Under the pieces are notes generated by a model. The model did no database searches, was not told the DNA's origin, and saw nothing but the letters and a program-made list of their open reading frames with translations. From contig NC_084887.1 in NCBI RefSeq assembly GCF_958979055.1, positions 35,690,620 through 35,754,619 of the forward strand: a DNA stretch of 64,000 nt, given 5' to 3'. This document shows, piece after piece, positions 47,370 to 62,059 of the stretch (positions within the stretch are counted from its first letter, which is position 1; each line of letters starts with the position of its first letter). Made by a program: the position numbers and the translations under genes. This DNA is from Alnus glutinosa (taxonomy: Eukaryota; Streptophyta; Magnoliopsida; Fagales; Betulaceae).

Positions 47370-50300
47370 ATGGGGGAAAATAAGCGAAAACGGGGTCGTA
47401 AACCCAAAACCCCAACCCAAGAGAACAAGGACTTCCAATACACCACCGCAGCGGGAAACGACGTCGTCTCTGTCCCCATCCCGGCCGCCGAACCCGCGTC
47501 GGACCCAAACGAACCATCGGCCTCCCGGAGCGGCCGTGGCCGTCCGCGTAAGCTCAATAAGAACGAGAACCAGCGGGCCAACATAGCGGCCTCACCGGAG
47601 CGCCGGAGCTCCAGACAGGCGGAGCAAAACGGCGACTTAACCCACGCAACTACGACGATGGCAACGGCAACGACGACGATGAACTCCACTGCGATCGTTT
47701 CGGAGCCGGTGAGGTGGGAGAACGTGGTGAGGGTGGTGCCCTCCATGGACGCGGTGGTAAAGGTGTTCTGCGTTCACACGGAGCCCAATTTCTCGCTCAT
47801 GTGGCAGAGGAAGAGGCAGTATAGCTCGAGCAGTAGTGGGTTCGTCATTGGGGGGAGGAGGGTCTTGACCAATGCGCATTCGGTGGAGCACCATACCCAG
47901 GTGAAGCTGAAGAAGCGGGGTTCGGATACCAAGTACTTGGCAACGGTGTTAGCTATTGGGACTGAGTGTGATATCGGTAATGGAAAATTTGGTTGTTTTA
48001 ATTTGGTTTTGAGCTGATTTCGTTTGTGTTTGATGAAAATGCGGGCTAAAGTTGCGTTTGTTGAGGAACATAATTGATGGGATTTTGTTGAATTGGAATG
48101 GCAAGGGAGAGAATAACTTGACGATAAATATGTGGACTATAGGGTGAGAGTAAGGTTCACTTTTGTTATTGCAATAATGCGAATGAAGATCTACTAGTAA
48201 TTCATCAAACAAAGAAAAAAGAAGAAAAGTAATGACTATGGTTCTATCCGATTAATGTTACTTATATAATAGGTTTGTTGTAGGTATAGACATTTACTTG
48301 AAGTTTTTATTTGGTTTAAATTCTATAAAAATGGTGTGGAAGTCCTAATTTGTGCGTTTCTGGAATGAATTTATGAAAGAGGCTGGTGTGTGTTGAAATG
48401 GATAAAAAAGGACATGTTAATGGTTCATCCAGTTAAGCTACCACGATGCTTATGCTGACCCTATGTCTGGTTTAATTGAATTAATATTTAGAGATGGTAT
48501 AGTAACTCATCTAAAGATTTTAGTTTGAATTCGTATGTAATGTAACTAAGAGGGTACTTTTTTCCCTTTTCGTGATGCTTCAGCGATGCTGACGGTGAGT
48601 GATGATGAGTTCTGGGAAGGAGTTTCACCTGTGGAATTTGGAGATTTGCCTGCACTCCAAGACGCAGTAACTGTTGTGGGCTACCCAATTGGAGGTGACA
48701 CAATCTCTGTGACAAGTGGTGTTGTCTCACGCATAGAGATACTTTCTTATGTTCATGGGTCAACAGAACTTCTCGGACTGCAGGTTATAGTGTTTTGGCT
48801 TCACCTTCTGTTAGGCATACTGTTGATATCATATATACCTTTTTGTTGACAGTCTCTTGCTGCCCCTTGTTATGACATTCTTTTCCCCAGATAGATGCTG
48901 CAATAAACTCTGGAAATTCTGGTGGGCCTGCCTTTAATGATAAGGGAAAGTGTGTGGGTATTGCATTTCAGTCTCTTAAACATGAAGATGTGGAGAACAT
49001 AGGTTATGTCATACCAACACCAGTTATTATGCACTTCATTAAAGATTATGAGAAGAATGGAGCATATACAGGTATCTCAGGGTGTAGTTTTACTTTGTTC
49101 AACCCCCCTTCCCCTGAAAAGAAACCCAAAAATAATATTATAACAAATAAACTCAATGCAGAAATTTTTAGCTATTGTAACTGTAAAGTTATCTGTATAT
49201 TGTTCCGTCCCTGCACATCTGATTAAGCAACTATAGAACAGGGACAATGCTGAACTTTGAGGCTATTGTTTGTTTATTGAGACTTTTGAGCTGATCCTCA
49301 TTTCTTCAAATCTTCTGTTCATTTGCGATGTGTTAGGGTTCCCAATTCTTGGAGTTGAGTGGCAGAAGATAGAAAATCCTGATCTACGCATGGCAATGGG
49401 GATGGGACCTGATCAAAAAGGTGTCCGTATCAGAAGAATCGAACCTACCGCTCCTGAGTCTCAAGTTCTGAAGCCATCTGATGTTATCTTGAGTTTTGAT
49501 GGGGTTAATATTGCTAATGATGGAACAGGTATACCCCTCCCCTCCGCCCTGGCTAAAAGAAAATTAAAATGATAATTTAAGATCAGAATTTGTTGCTAGT
49601 GCTGTGTTGTGTATCATTTTCATGCATACTCGTTTCTACAACTACGTGTTCTGGTCTTAAGAAATAGTTACCATGAAGAATGATTGCCTATGATAATCTT
49701 CTCTAGTAATGCCATAGAACTTAATTAGTTGGCAATTTTTTCTTTAAATATTTTTTTTTTTTATGCTTTTTAAGGTTCATTTTATGATCATTTGGATACC
49801 TCTGGTTTGCAATAGTGCGACACCTACAAAATTTTAGATGCTAGCCATATCTCAATTTTCTTTGTCAGTTTGAGATCGTTCATCAAATAATAGGTAAAAT
49901 AGGAAGCACGTGCGATTAAGTGGTTGAATGTTGGACAACTATGGAAAGTAAATTTTAAAAATGAGGGTTGCTGGGTGTATGCAAGAGTTAGAGATGAAGT
50001 AATGGAAGCTGAACATTTGCAGGAAGTTAGCTTCAGCCATTGGCTAAACTGGGACAACTGACCAAACCACTATTGTGTCTTGGCTGCTAAAAAGAAAGTG
50101 CATCTGAGTCACTAGTCAGAGAGAGTAACAATTCCTATTCTGTAAAGGAAGTCCTCTTCTTGATCCCTAAACATTTGTCTAAGTGCAGATGATAATAATA
50201 TTGAAGCTTGTCTGAAGTACTTAGGTTCCGCACCTCATGCCCTCTTGTATAAGTTGTCATCTACAGGTGGTCTGGCCACTCCTATGTTGATAACTGTCAG

Positions 50301-52247
50301 TGTACTATTCTTTCCCCGTCCTGTATCCTTGTTCCGCTTCACTTTCACATGAAACCCACCTTATGGAGGACAGGTCACTGTCTTTGGTGTGGCCCAAAAC
50401 TTTTTAGCAAACCAAGAACTTCTATATAGCATTTCAGATTTTGTTTTGAATTTCACATCGTCTCTTGGGAATACCCATTAAATCTTGCTCTTTTTTTTTT
50501 TTTTTTTTAATTCCTTTTTAGTTCCATTCCGGCATGGAGAGCGCATTGGTTTCAGTTATCTTGTATCTCAAAAATACACGGGGGACAATGCTTTAGTAAA
50601 AGTTCTCCGTGATTCAGAGATACTTGAATTCAACATAAGACTTGAAACACACAAGCGGCTCATCCCAGCACACATCAAGGGCAGACCTCCTTCTTATTAC
50701 ATTATTGCTGGTTTTGTTTTTACTGCTGTATCCGTACCCTATCTGCGTTCTGAGGTACGTGTTTAAGTCAACTTCACTTGCTCTGTCTCTATCTCTGTCT
50801 CTTTCTCTTCTTTTTTCTGTGTTTCTTTTGTATCTGTTAATGTCTATGTTCTTTATCAAAGAACTGGATGAAATCGTTTATTTATGCATCTGCATGCTTC
50901 TATCTCTCTTTTTGATTTGTTTGTTTGTTCTTTCTGATACTTTCAGCTTGATGGCTCTCATATTCATAGATTAAATTGACTGAGAAGTATGTGCTGCTAG
51001 GATTTAGAATGAGATTCAATTTTGTTTGTAGTATATAGTATCAACTGTATAAATGGTCACAATGCATTACATTGTCCTCGTTGCCCTCATTGTTACCCCA
51101 GTTTTATTTCAATTAGTTGGTGTTTTTTTATCCCTCCATCTGCTTTTTTGCCCATTTAACTTATCATCTGTTAATTAGGGACTATTCTAGGATCTCAGAA
51201 ACTGTTTGTTTTTCCGCTGTTCAGTAAGAGTTGCATCCCTATGTGGCTGTTAACTCTGTTCCTAAAGTATCCAGTGAACTGCAGAAACTCAACCTGATGT
51301 CATTAGGTTTTATTTGTTTGCTTAGTCATATCAGGTGCAATGTTGAGCTGACCAGAGCTGGTGGCCCTGCGATGCCCAAGGGGTCCTTTGTTTGCTTATG
51401 CGGTTTCAATAACCAGTGTGCCCCAAGAAAGTTATTCATGAAAGAAATATTAGAAGCTCTGTGTCACATTCCAAATTAACATAATAAATGTGGAAGGGAT
51501 GCAGAGACACTAAATAAGCTGAGGCTTATTTTCTCTTTGTTATGTATTGCATGTTGTGCGAATCATGTATGCTATGATTGTTGAATCATTTATACAGATA
51601 GAATAAAGGAACAAAAAAGGGATGAAGTGACATTTAGTAATGAGCTATATATAATATTTAAGGGTGCGGAACCTATTTATGATTTCCTATTGCGAATGTG
51701 GGATCGTAAGATAAGTAAACTTTATGCTTGGGTCTATAAGAGCGATTTCTATGTTTCTTAACTCCCGGGTTTTTCACTTATGTCCAGTATGGAAAGGATT
51801 ATGAATTTGATGCTCCAGTGAAACTGTTGGACAAGCATCTACATGCAATGGCAGAATCGGTAGACGAGCAGCTTATTGTTGTTTCTCAGGTTTCTCTTGT
51901 TGCCTCTCTCATCATCTTTCTCTTGACATTTCATTTCATCATATTAGTGCCGGATTTCTCTCATCTTGAACTCATCACTTTTGTCCTCAAAATGTGAGCT
52001 AGGTTCTTGTGGCTGACATTAATATTGGATACGAGGAAATCGTTAATACTCAGGTCAGGAAATATGTGTAACATTGCTGAAATAACTTGAAGCAGACTTT
52101 GTTAACTTGACATCTATCTTATGTATTCATAGGTTCTTGCTTTCAATGGTAAACCTGTGAAGAATCTTAAGAGTTTGGCCAGCATGGTAGAAAGCTGTGA
52201 GGATGAATATCTGAAGTTTGATCTCGAGTATCAACAGGTTCCACCTG

Positions 52248-52285
<38 letters not shown>

Positions 52286-52424
52286 AGCATTCTCTTAACT
52301 TTGACAAGTTTTAAACATTGTGCAGATAGTGGTCCTGGAGACCAAGACTGCCAAGGCAGCAACTTTAGATATTCTGACAACACATTGCATACCTTCTGCA
52401 ATGTCTGATGACCTCAAGACTTGA
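47370..52424 (+). CDS. DEG9: DEG9-type serine protease (Do-like 9)
   Basis: This is an HtrA/DegP-family serine protease of the nuclear/nucleolar plant DEG9 branch; Arabidopsis DEG9 has been linked to turnover of a cytokinin response regulator. Exons 47370-47976, 48584-48783, 48891-49071, 49337-49528, 50522-50754, 51788-51889, 52003-52053, 52133-52237 and 52326-52424 give 589 aa, normal for the branch. The catalytic triad is His 170 (TNAHSVEH), Asp 201 (ECDIAML, split by intron 1) and Ser 279 (NSGNSGGP). PDZ-type sequence follows ([14 protein letters not shown] onward; [28 protein letters not shown]). The N-terminus is basic, with KRKRGRKPK (5-13) and RSGRGRPRK (53-61), nuclear-signal and AT-hook-like. 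It converges tail to tail with the UMAMIT gene 0.73 kb away. It is intact. Confidence 0.95.
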
Positions 52425-53155
52425 GTGAAGATTTTGGGGAAGGTACAGAAGATTACTCCTCCATTAATTATCCTTGCAGTTCATCATTTGCTTGGCCCCC
52501 CATCTCCATGGTGCTGGGTCTCATTAATCTTTGTAAACGTTTGGATCTGAATTAATGGGTGTTGAGATTTTTCATTTTACTTATATTCATAAATTTTGTT
52601 TTAATGGGTAGAACAAAGTGGGGAGGGGGGGTGAAAATTTTCCTAGATCAAGAAAATTTCGCGATTTTCAGTTTTTTATTTTTTATATTGGGTAGGAGCT
52701 TACCAGGGATATCTTTCATTTACTTTTTATCGCTAGTAAACGCTTTTTTAGATTTATATGATGGTGATTAGTGTGCTATACACCCTCATGGTGGAGACGG
52801 TTCATTTTAGATTAATGTCCTTCTTCATACCCATTTATTTAATGTGGCGTGTTTTAAGTGGTTTTAGGAAGAGTATCATTACTTCATTTTGATACCTTTA
52901 ATTACAAGATGGATAATATCTGAACCTTTTGCCCTTTTCCACTCTAGAGCCTCTCGTTCACACACATACAAGTTCTCGTGGGCGTGTGCATGACACGCGC
53001 TTATATGTGGAGATTAGATCCAAACAAAAGTGATCTTCACGTGGATGTGATTGAGACTGAAATTTTGGCAGAGAGAAAGTGATATTCTAACCACAAGTAC
53101 TGTTCATATGATTCGATTCAATGTAACAATTTGTAACATGCTTTTATACAATCGC
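52425..53155. other. Shared 3' region between convergent genes
   Basis: 731 bp between the stops of the plus-strand DEG9 and minus-strand UMAMIT genes. It probably holds both 3' untranslated regions. No repeat or RNA gene is seen. Confidence 0.5.
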
Positions 53156-55132
53156 CTACATTTGCCCTTTATCACTTTCAGTTTTGAAGCTCTGCAATAG
53201 AGGGACCTTTTGGGTCGTAGATGGTGATTCCAGGCTATCGACTCCATAGTCTTCACCTATCTCTTCTTTTGCTTTACCCCACATCACAGTGTAGAAGCCG
53301 ATAGATATTATTGTTGCTCCAACAAGACTGTAAAATTCAGAAAAAGTAGCGAAATTGAATTAAGAACAAGAAGCAGTGGACGAGCTAAAGCATAGTTTCA
53401 TCTAGTATAATTGGATGGAAGGTGGGTATCTTTATTCCATACCTGCCAAGATGGAGACTATCACCAAGGAACATAACACCCATGGCAACAGCAATGGCAA
53501 TCGACAAGGGCTTGAACATCCCTACATAGACAGGCCCCTTCAAATGCAACGCCCATGCATGAACTGTATTGTTCAGGCATGACCCGAGGAGGCCCTAGAT
53601 AGAGAAAAGACATTAGAGAAGGGTGATAGGGTTAAGCTTTCATCATAGCAAATGTTCTGAATTCGAACCCTAATTCTACACCAACAATAGTGTTAGTTTC
53701 TTACCGAGCACACAACCGAGACCAAGCCAATGTTCGGCCCCAATCTCCAAGCACTAGAATTTCTCTCTGTAATTAAACCTACGACTGCGGCAGTGAGGCT
53801 CACAAATAGATTGTAAAAGAATATCACTGTCAGTTCATTCGGGTACTCCTTCATGATTTGTGTCTGCAAAATACAGTATAGTATAAGCTTCAAGATTAAT
53901 TTCTACAATATTTGGAAATTGGGGTTTAGGCGATGGGCAAGAAATTCACCTGGACAATATACCATAGTGGAAGCAAAATATATTCAGCTGTGAGTAGAAG
54001 GCCACCAATTACCCAATCTGATTTTAACGAGTTTAGAGGTTGATGAAGTGAAACGGATAATGGTTGAGCGATGACGATCGGCGGGCCTCTGTAGAGGGTC
54101 ACTACAAATGCACCTGCTATTGAAACTATGGTGCCCAAGATTTTAGCCAAACTGCTCGTGCCTCTCAAATCTATCTTTTCCATCCTTTTCAATGTTTTCA
54201 TGCCAAAAACAGAAAAGGGAAAGAAAAAGAAAAGAAAAGAAGTGAATAATAAAAGTAGTTAGGGGTCCCCTTCCCTCTTGATAACATTTAATACAAAAAC
54301 TAACTGATAAGACTACACATGAATAGTATTACTTTTTCACCCAAAGTGGTTTAGTAGTCATTATCCTTAAACTATTTCTATCGTGGAATCTTACGTAAGT
54401 ACATAATATTTATTTGGGACATCGGAATTCCTGAAATTAAATTCAGGCAAAGAATGAAAAAAGAAACTCGAGTCTTAAGATGTCCATGCAGCTAAGATGC
54501 AGAGCTTACTTGTCCGAATACCTCGGAACCGAGGTCACCTCTCTCATTCTTCCCTGAAATTGGAGACGCTAAAAGCAACTCCCTTCAACTTTATCAAAGG
54601 CAAACGGGGTATTTTAAATTTTAATATTGGCCTATATAGGCTATTTGATCGTTTAACATATGAGGGTATTTTTGGTAACTACTTGAGAGAGTGGGAAGAG
54701 AACCTGAAAAGGATGGCCAGTATGAAGGTGAAAGCTGGCACCAGGTTGCTGATGGCTGAAGCAAGTGTTGGAGAGCTGAAATTGATGCCTGTATACCCCA
54801 TGATCTGAGATGAACTCCTGCTCCCGACCCAACAAAACAATTCAGATTGAAAATAGAAACCATAAAAGAAACAAACAAGAATGAGAAAATTCTTGGGCTT
54901 TTACGCTGACATATATAACGAAGATTAAAGCTTGACTGATCCTACAAAAATCATGGGTTTGTTTTGTATACCATCAGAGCTGCATGAGTTAAAATAAACT
55001 GTACCCTATGAGCCCAAGCAGACCAATTTTGGACAGTATGGAAAAACTAAGTGGAGGAAGCACTCTTGATCTGCAAAGGCATATATGAACAACTAATTTA
55101 GTTGTTTAATTACTTGAAATTTGTAATAATAA

Positions 55133-55200
<68 letters not shown>

Positions 55201-55389
55201 TAGAGAGAGAAAGGGTGCGGGAAGGAGGACAATAGCAGCAATGGCATAAGCGTAGACAACAAAGACATGGTAGCTCATCCCTTTCGAAGTGGCCGCCTTG
55301 AAGAGTGTGTTTAAGCCCACGTTGGTGCACTCCATGGTCACCAAGGCCGTGAATGGCAGCACATCCCTGTAACAATTGCCCCTAGCCAT
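53156..55389 (-). CDS. WAT1-related / UMAMIT transporter (EamA family), copy 1
   Basis: A plant drug/metabolite exporter (nodulin MtN21) protein, a 10-helix membrane carrier; relatives move amino acids or auxin. Exons 55199-55389, 55005-55070, 54704-54817, 53950-54184, 53705-53863, 53443-53594 and 53156-53327 give 362 aa with two EamA repeats. Landmarks are [13 protein letters not shown] near the N-terminus, [73 protein letters not shown] and [21 protein letters not shown]. The start is [12 protein letters not shown]; an in-frame ATG 21 bp earlier adds 7 residues. The exon 1 donor (AAG/GTCTCT) runs straight into a GA/TC microsatellite of about 58 bp. It sits beside DEG9 and a second UMAMIT, like the Arabidopsis At5g40200-40240 order. 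Substrate unknown. Confidence 0.92.
55138..55197. repeat. (GA)n microsatellite abutting a splice donor
   Basis: About 30 GA units (TC on the gene strand) start at the exon 1 donor of the first UMAMIT gene, so the donor's intron side is formed by the repeat itself. Confidence 0.95.
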
Positions 55390-55410
55390 GTCTTCCTCAC
55401 GCAAACCCAC

Positions 55411-57416
55411 ACAAACAGAGAAAGGATGCAGAGAGACAAAGACAGCAGCTTCGGTTGGTGCTATCTTGACAATGCAAGGGGTGTGGAAGGGAGCTATTTA
55501 TTGGTCAGTGCTGATTGACAATGAAGGGGAAAAATGTTGGATTGCTTGTTTTGTCCCTTTGAAATAAAGGAAAATTAAAGAGAGAGAAAGATAAGCCTTT
55601 TATATGTATATATTCTTCTTTTTTGGGGGATTTTTTTTTTCTTTAATATTATGGTACCGACTTTTAAGTAAAACTCAATTTTAAAAACCAGTTTTCAAAG
55701 AGAGAGCGTGAAAAAACTTATGCACATATAATTAATATTGCACTAAAGTCAAGTGAGGTGCTTAAGATGTTAACATATTTTTGAGTAGTTTGAGAATGAC
55801 TTTTTTTTTTTTTTTAATCTCTTTTCTTGTGGGTAAGTGGGTAACTGAAGTGTGAAACGGATCTTCCATATAATAGTTTTGCACATAGAGTTTCTTTTCG
55901 TGACATTATCAAAGTCTTAAGTTAAATTAATTAAATAATAGGTAGCAAAGGATAATTAGTGCATCACTACACAACAGTTGCGTGTCGCTTCCTGGTCAGA
56001 TCATGATATCCATCTCAATAATTGAGCACCACCTTCAGCCAAAAAAGCACAAATCCAACCTGACTCAAGTCTCGCATATAATTTTAGAGCATTCTTTTAC
56101 CTTGGATTCACTAGAGAGTATTAAAAGGAATAGAACATGAAATGTTGGGAGGGGGGACCCCATATTTTAGGGAATGTGCCACACACACGCTATCTCTCAA
56201 GCAAAGACAAAAGCATGTGGGACACCATCCCACAATTTCTTAAGTCTTTTGCATATACTGTATGGGAGAGGGATGGTGGGTTTTGCCTGTTTGGGAGAAG
56301 GATATTGCAGTGACTCCAAATTCTTAAATCGTGATTATTCATTATAAATAAATGGAAAGATTCATGTTTGGTTCAAGAAGGGATCGTGGAAGTTTTAAAA
56401 TCTTTAAAAAAAAAAATTAAAAAAAAATCAATTATTATTGAAATTTACTTGATACAATATTTTAATCTTGAGTGAGAGTAAGGACAAATAATTACACAAA
56501 AAAAAATATTTTATTTTGATATGATTCATAAAAGATAGACACTAAGAAATAAGAGATTTTTTTTTCATTCGTTTATTCAGAAATCATTAATCAATGCAGT
56601 TTGATTGAAGGAATAACTAAAGTTTCAAAGTTTGAGTCAAAAAGCTAAGCTGATGGTCATCACAGTCAACGATTCTGGAAGCTTAGCTTGTGAAGGAATC
56701 AAACATGGGGTCCTGATTAATGAATTACTAATACTTAATTAGTATTTATATTAAGCTTTTCGTGTGTTTGTACTTTGTAGCGGAGGAGTTGTCATCGAAC
56801 CGGTCAAAAAGAGAGTCTCGAGCAGAGTGAGTTCAGTGACTCTGTGGTTTCCTTGCAAAGATTGAGATCCAACGGTTGTATTTTCTCCAAACAATTAAAG
56901 GCATGTTGACCGTTGAACTGGTAAAGTGATAGAAGATACCACCTTTGGCTTTAATTGTCGGGGATCAAGAATCAAGATCTAGATTTTTAAATTTCGGAAT
57001 GTTGGCCTTTTTTAAGGCATTAAAACATTTGAAAAACGTCTGCTTATTAAAAATTTGACATATTATAGATGAGAATTGAATATATTTTTATCAGATTTTT
57101 TTTTTTTTTTTTTGTAAAAAAGCTGAATAAAAAATTATTTTTTGATTTTTTGAGAAATAAGAATCTCTACAAAAATGAAAAATAAGCCTAGAAAAACTCT
57201 TTTTAGTTGTCTGGATAATATGTTTATGTGAGCTTCCAACTTCAAATTGCATATGTTTCCTCTCGTCTAATCACATTAGATGTCCGTCTATTGGATATTA
57301 TTTGCTTTTATTAAGAGTCTTGGTTAGACATTTACAGTAATTAGAAGGATTAATAGTTTGTAAGTGCTATTATTTTATTTTGAATTTATAGTTTACAGAA
57401 TTAATAAAAGTCATCA
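55411..57416. other. UMAMIT upstream region and spacer
   Basis: The first part is leader and promoter of the minus-strand transporter. The rest is AT-rich DNA with homopolymer runs and no recognisable gene or repeat family. Confidence 0.45.
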
Positions 57417-57424
57417 TAAAATTA

Positions 57425-58272
57425 TGGTTAAACACCTTTTTAATCCATGAATTTTCATAATTTTATTTTTTAGTTCTTTAGTTTCAAATTACATCACAGA
57501 TAGTATCTCAATTTTAGAAAAAGACCAAATTGATACCTTGGTTAGGTTTTTCTTCCAAAAACTAATTGTCTGCTACGTGTCAACTTCTGAGGTTGACATG
57601 TGGCACTATATAAAAAAAATTAAAAATCTTTAAAAATTAATTAAAAAAAGAAGAAGAAGGGGGTGGCTGGTTGGTCGGTCTGGGGTTGCCGAACCACTCC
57701 CAAGGCCCTTGGGGGTAGTTCGGTCACCCCAAGGACAAAACGGAAAAAACAAATTTTGGAGGGTTTGGCTCTTGGGGGTGGCCGAACCACCCCCAAGGCC
57801 CTCGAGGGTAGTTCGACCATCCCCAGACCAGCCGCCCTGGTGGTGGCCGAACTATCCCCGTGGCCCTTGGGGGTGTTCCGGCCAGCCCCAATGACCAAAA
57901 TTGATCCTTTTTTTTTGTCAAGGGGTGGCCGAACCACTCCCCATGAGGTGGTTCGGCCACCTCAGACCGGCCAAGGAAGTGGTTGAGCCACCCCTTTGGC
58001 CAAAATGGGGGTGGCCAAGGTGTGTGGCTTTTTTTTTTTTTTAATTTTTAATATATATTTATTTTTTTAATTTTTAATTAATTTTTCTAGATTTTTAATT
58101 TTTAATTTTCTATATAGTGCTACGTGTCAACCTCTGAGGTTGGCACGTGGGGAGCTGTTAGTTTTTTTACGGAAAACTTAACCAAGGTATCAATTCAGTC
58201 TTTTCAAATTGAAACTCAGAAACGAAAAAAATAAAGTTGTCAAAATTCAGGGACAATAAGAGCATTTAACCC
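57425..58272. mobile_element. hAT-like MITE with GC-rich hairpin core
   Basis: This 848-bp element has ends TGGTTAAACACC and, inverted, GCATTTAACCC. The perfect 8-bp duplication TAAAATTA is at 57417-57424 and 58273-58280. Subterminal inverted pairs include GCTACGTGTCAAC with CCTCTGAGGTTG. The core (57660-58020) is a run of GTGGCCGAACCACCCC and CCAAGGCCCTTGGGG words, open on both strands only by composition. The target duplication is the same 8-mer as at 16491. Confidence 0.85.
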
Positions 58273-58280
58273 TAAAATTA

Positions 58281-59779
58281 AACCTTAATAAGAATTTGTA
58301 ACTTTAATTTTCTTTGAACTTTGAAGAAGATATCTTAATCATGTAATCATTATCATGAAATTTATATTACTCATATGAATAATGCTAAATACTACACCTG
58401 CAACAATCCTGGTATTCCTCTAAGGAGATTTACATAATTTTGGTAGTCATGGAGAATTAATTTTTTTGTTTAAAAGATAACAAAAGTTAAATTCACATTA
58501 ATTTTTTTTCAAAATATTGGTCAATGAATAATTAAATGACAAAGAAAAATTCAATAAGCTGCATTTACGAAATTTCAATACGATCTCACAATTAAATTTA
58601 TTTTTCCCCAAATTTGTAAAGAGAATATTTGTTTTAAATAAAAAAAATTTATTTATGCCATTTATGGTATTTTATCCACCGTTATTATTTTATTTTCAGT
58701 ATATAAAAAATACACATCATTGTATCTAAACTCTATAAGTAAAAGATGAGAATGAAACAAAACCCTAGCCTCCTACCTCGCTATAGCGGTACCGCTCATT
58801 TTCTCTCTTTCTTTGTTATCTCTATTACCTAAATAAATAAGAATATGACGAAAACCTAGCTCACTTTTCTCTCCTTTGGAGAAGTAGCCACCCAATTATT
58901 ATTTTCTCTCTCTCACTCTCTCTCTTTCTACGGCACACTCTATTACTTGGCAAAAAATTGGTAAATGTCACATGGACTGCTACATTATTTTTTATGAAAT
59001 TATAGTAAAAAATGTATGTGCTACCGAAACATTTTCCTTATAAATGTTGAGATACCACTTCAATTAAAAAAAGAAAAAGAAAGGGCAACTTCACAAAACT
59101 CCCTCTAAACTTTTACTCGATTTGAAATGACCCCCTTAAAGTTCAAAAACTTTCAATTTCACCCCTCAAACTTCTAATTTTATGCAATGTCCCCCCTCCA
59201 TTAGGGTTTAAAGTTAAATCCTAACGGCATCCTTGAAAACGACAAAAATACCATCATTCTTTGTTTTTTATTTATTTGAAATTAAGGATAAATTTAAAAT
59301 TTTTAAAAAACATTTCACCCTTTTGGCCATCTTACGAGACTACCATAAACTTTTAGCATGTGTGGATCGGATTACAAAATGATACCATCGTTTAAAATAT
59401 TAATTAAATAACAATTATTTTGTTAGACAGAAAAGCTTCTGAACAGTAATTATGACAACAAAAGAACCAAGACAACTTTGGTCTGTATAGATTCTAATTG
59501 TTGACAATACCCAGAGATTCCCGATGAACATTTTTACTTTCGAGCACCGATCCTTGCACAACAATCGTAGATATATGGAATGAGATTCATGTGGGTAAGA
59601 CCCTATATGTCTACACTCATGCACAACATGTGTACAACTATTGTGCATGAATCATTTCTCTTTTACCATTCTGACTTGTTCTATGATAGATCTGAACTTA
59701 GAAAATACCATTTAGGTATTTAGATTTAGATTGCAAGCAGGTGCTGAAAATAGCATTCACCTGCATATATGCACGAATA
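58281..59779. other. Spacer with a partial repeat
   Basis: Positions 59085-59350 look like one half of a foldback MITE (CTCCCTCTAAACTTTTACTCG, CCCCCTTAAAGTTC, TTAAATCCTAACGG) without a second arm. The rest is AT-rich. The right end is likely the 3' untranslated region of the second transporter. Confidence 0.4.
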
Positions 59780-61893
<2,114 letters not shown>

Positions 61894-62059
61894 CTTTTTT
61901 AAGCACCACATAAAGGTCAAAAGGAGAGAAAATAAGAAAATTCGTTGAGGTATTAATTAAGTATCAACTATATATAGTTGTCTTCAACACAATCAACGAG
62001 CAATGAAATAGGCACTAGCTAGCTACCATCATGTCTTTTTTTTTCTTTTGATGTTGGTA
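61894..62059. other. Intron 3 start of the second transporter
   Basis: AT-rich sequence directly upstream of exon 4 on the gene strand. No exon signal. Confidence 0.4.

Noticed and set aside
47302-47894. Alternative frames overlapping DEG9 exon 1
   Set aside because: A by-product of GC-rich coding sequence; only the 47370 frame continues through the catalytic triad across introns.
57641-57986. Overlapping open frames of about 100 codons on both strands
   Set aside because: They lie in the GC-rich hairpin core of a MITE; the look-alike Pro/Arg/Gly-rich frames follow from inverted repeats, not coding.
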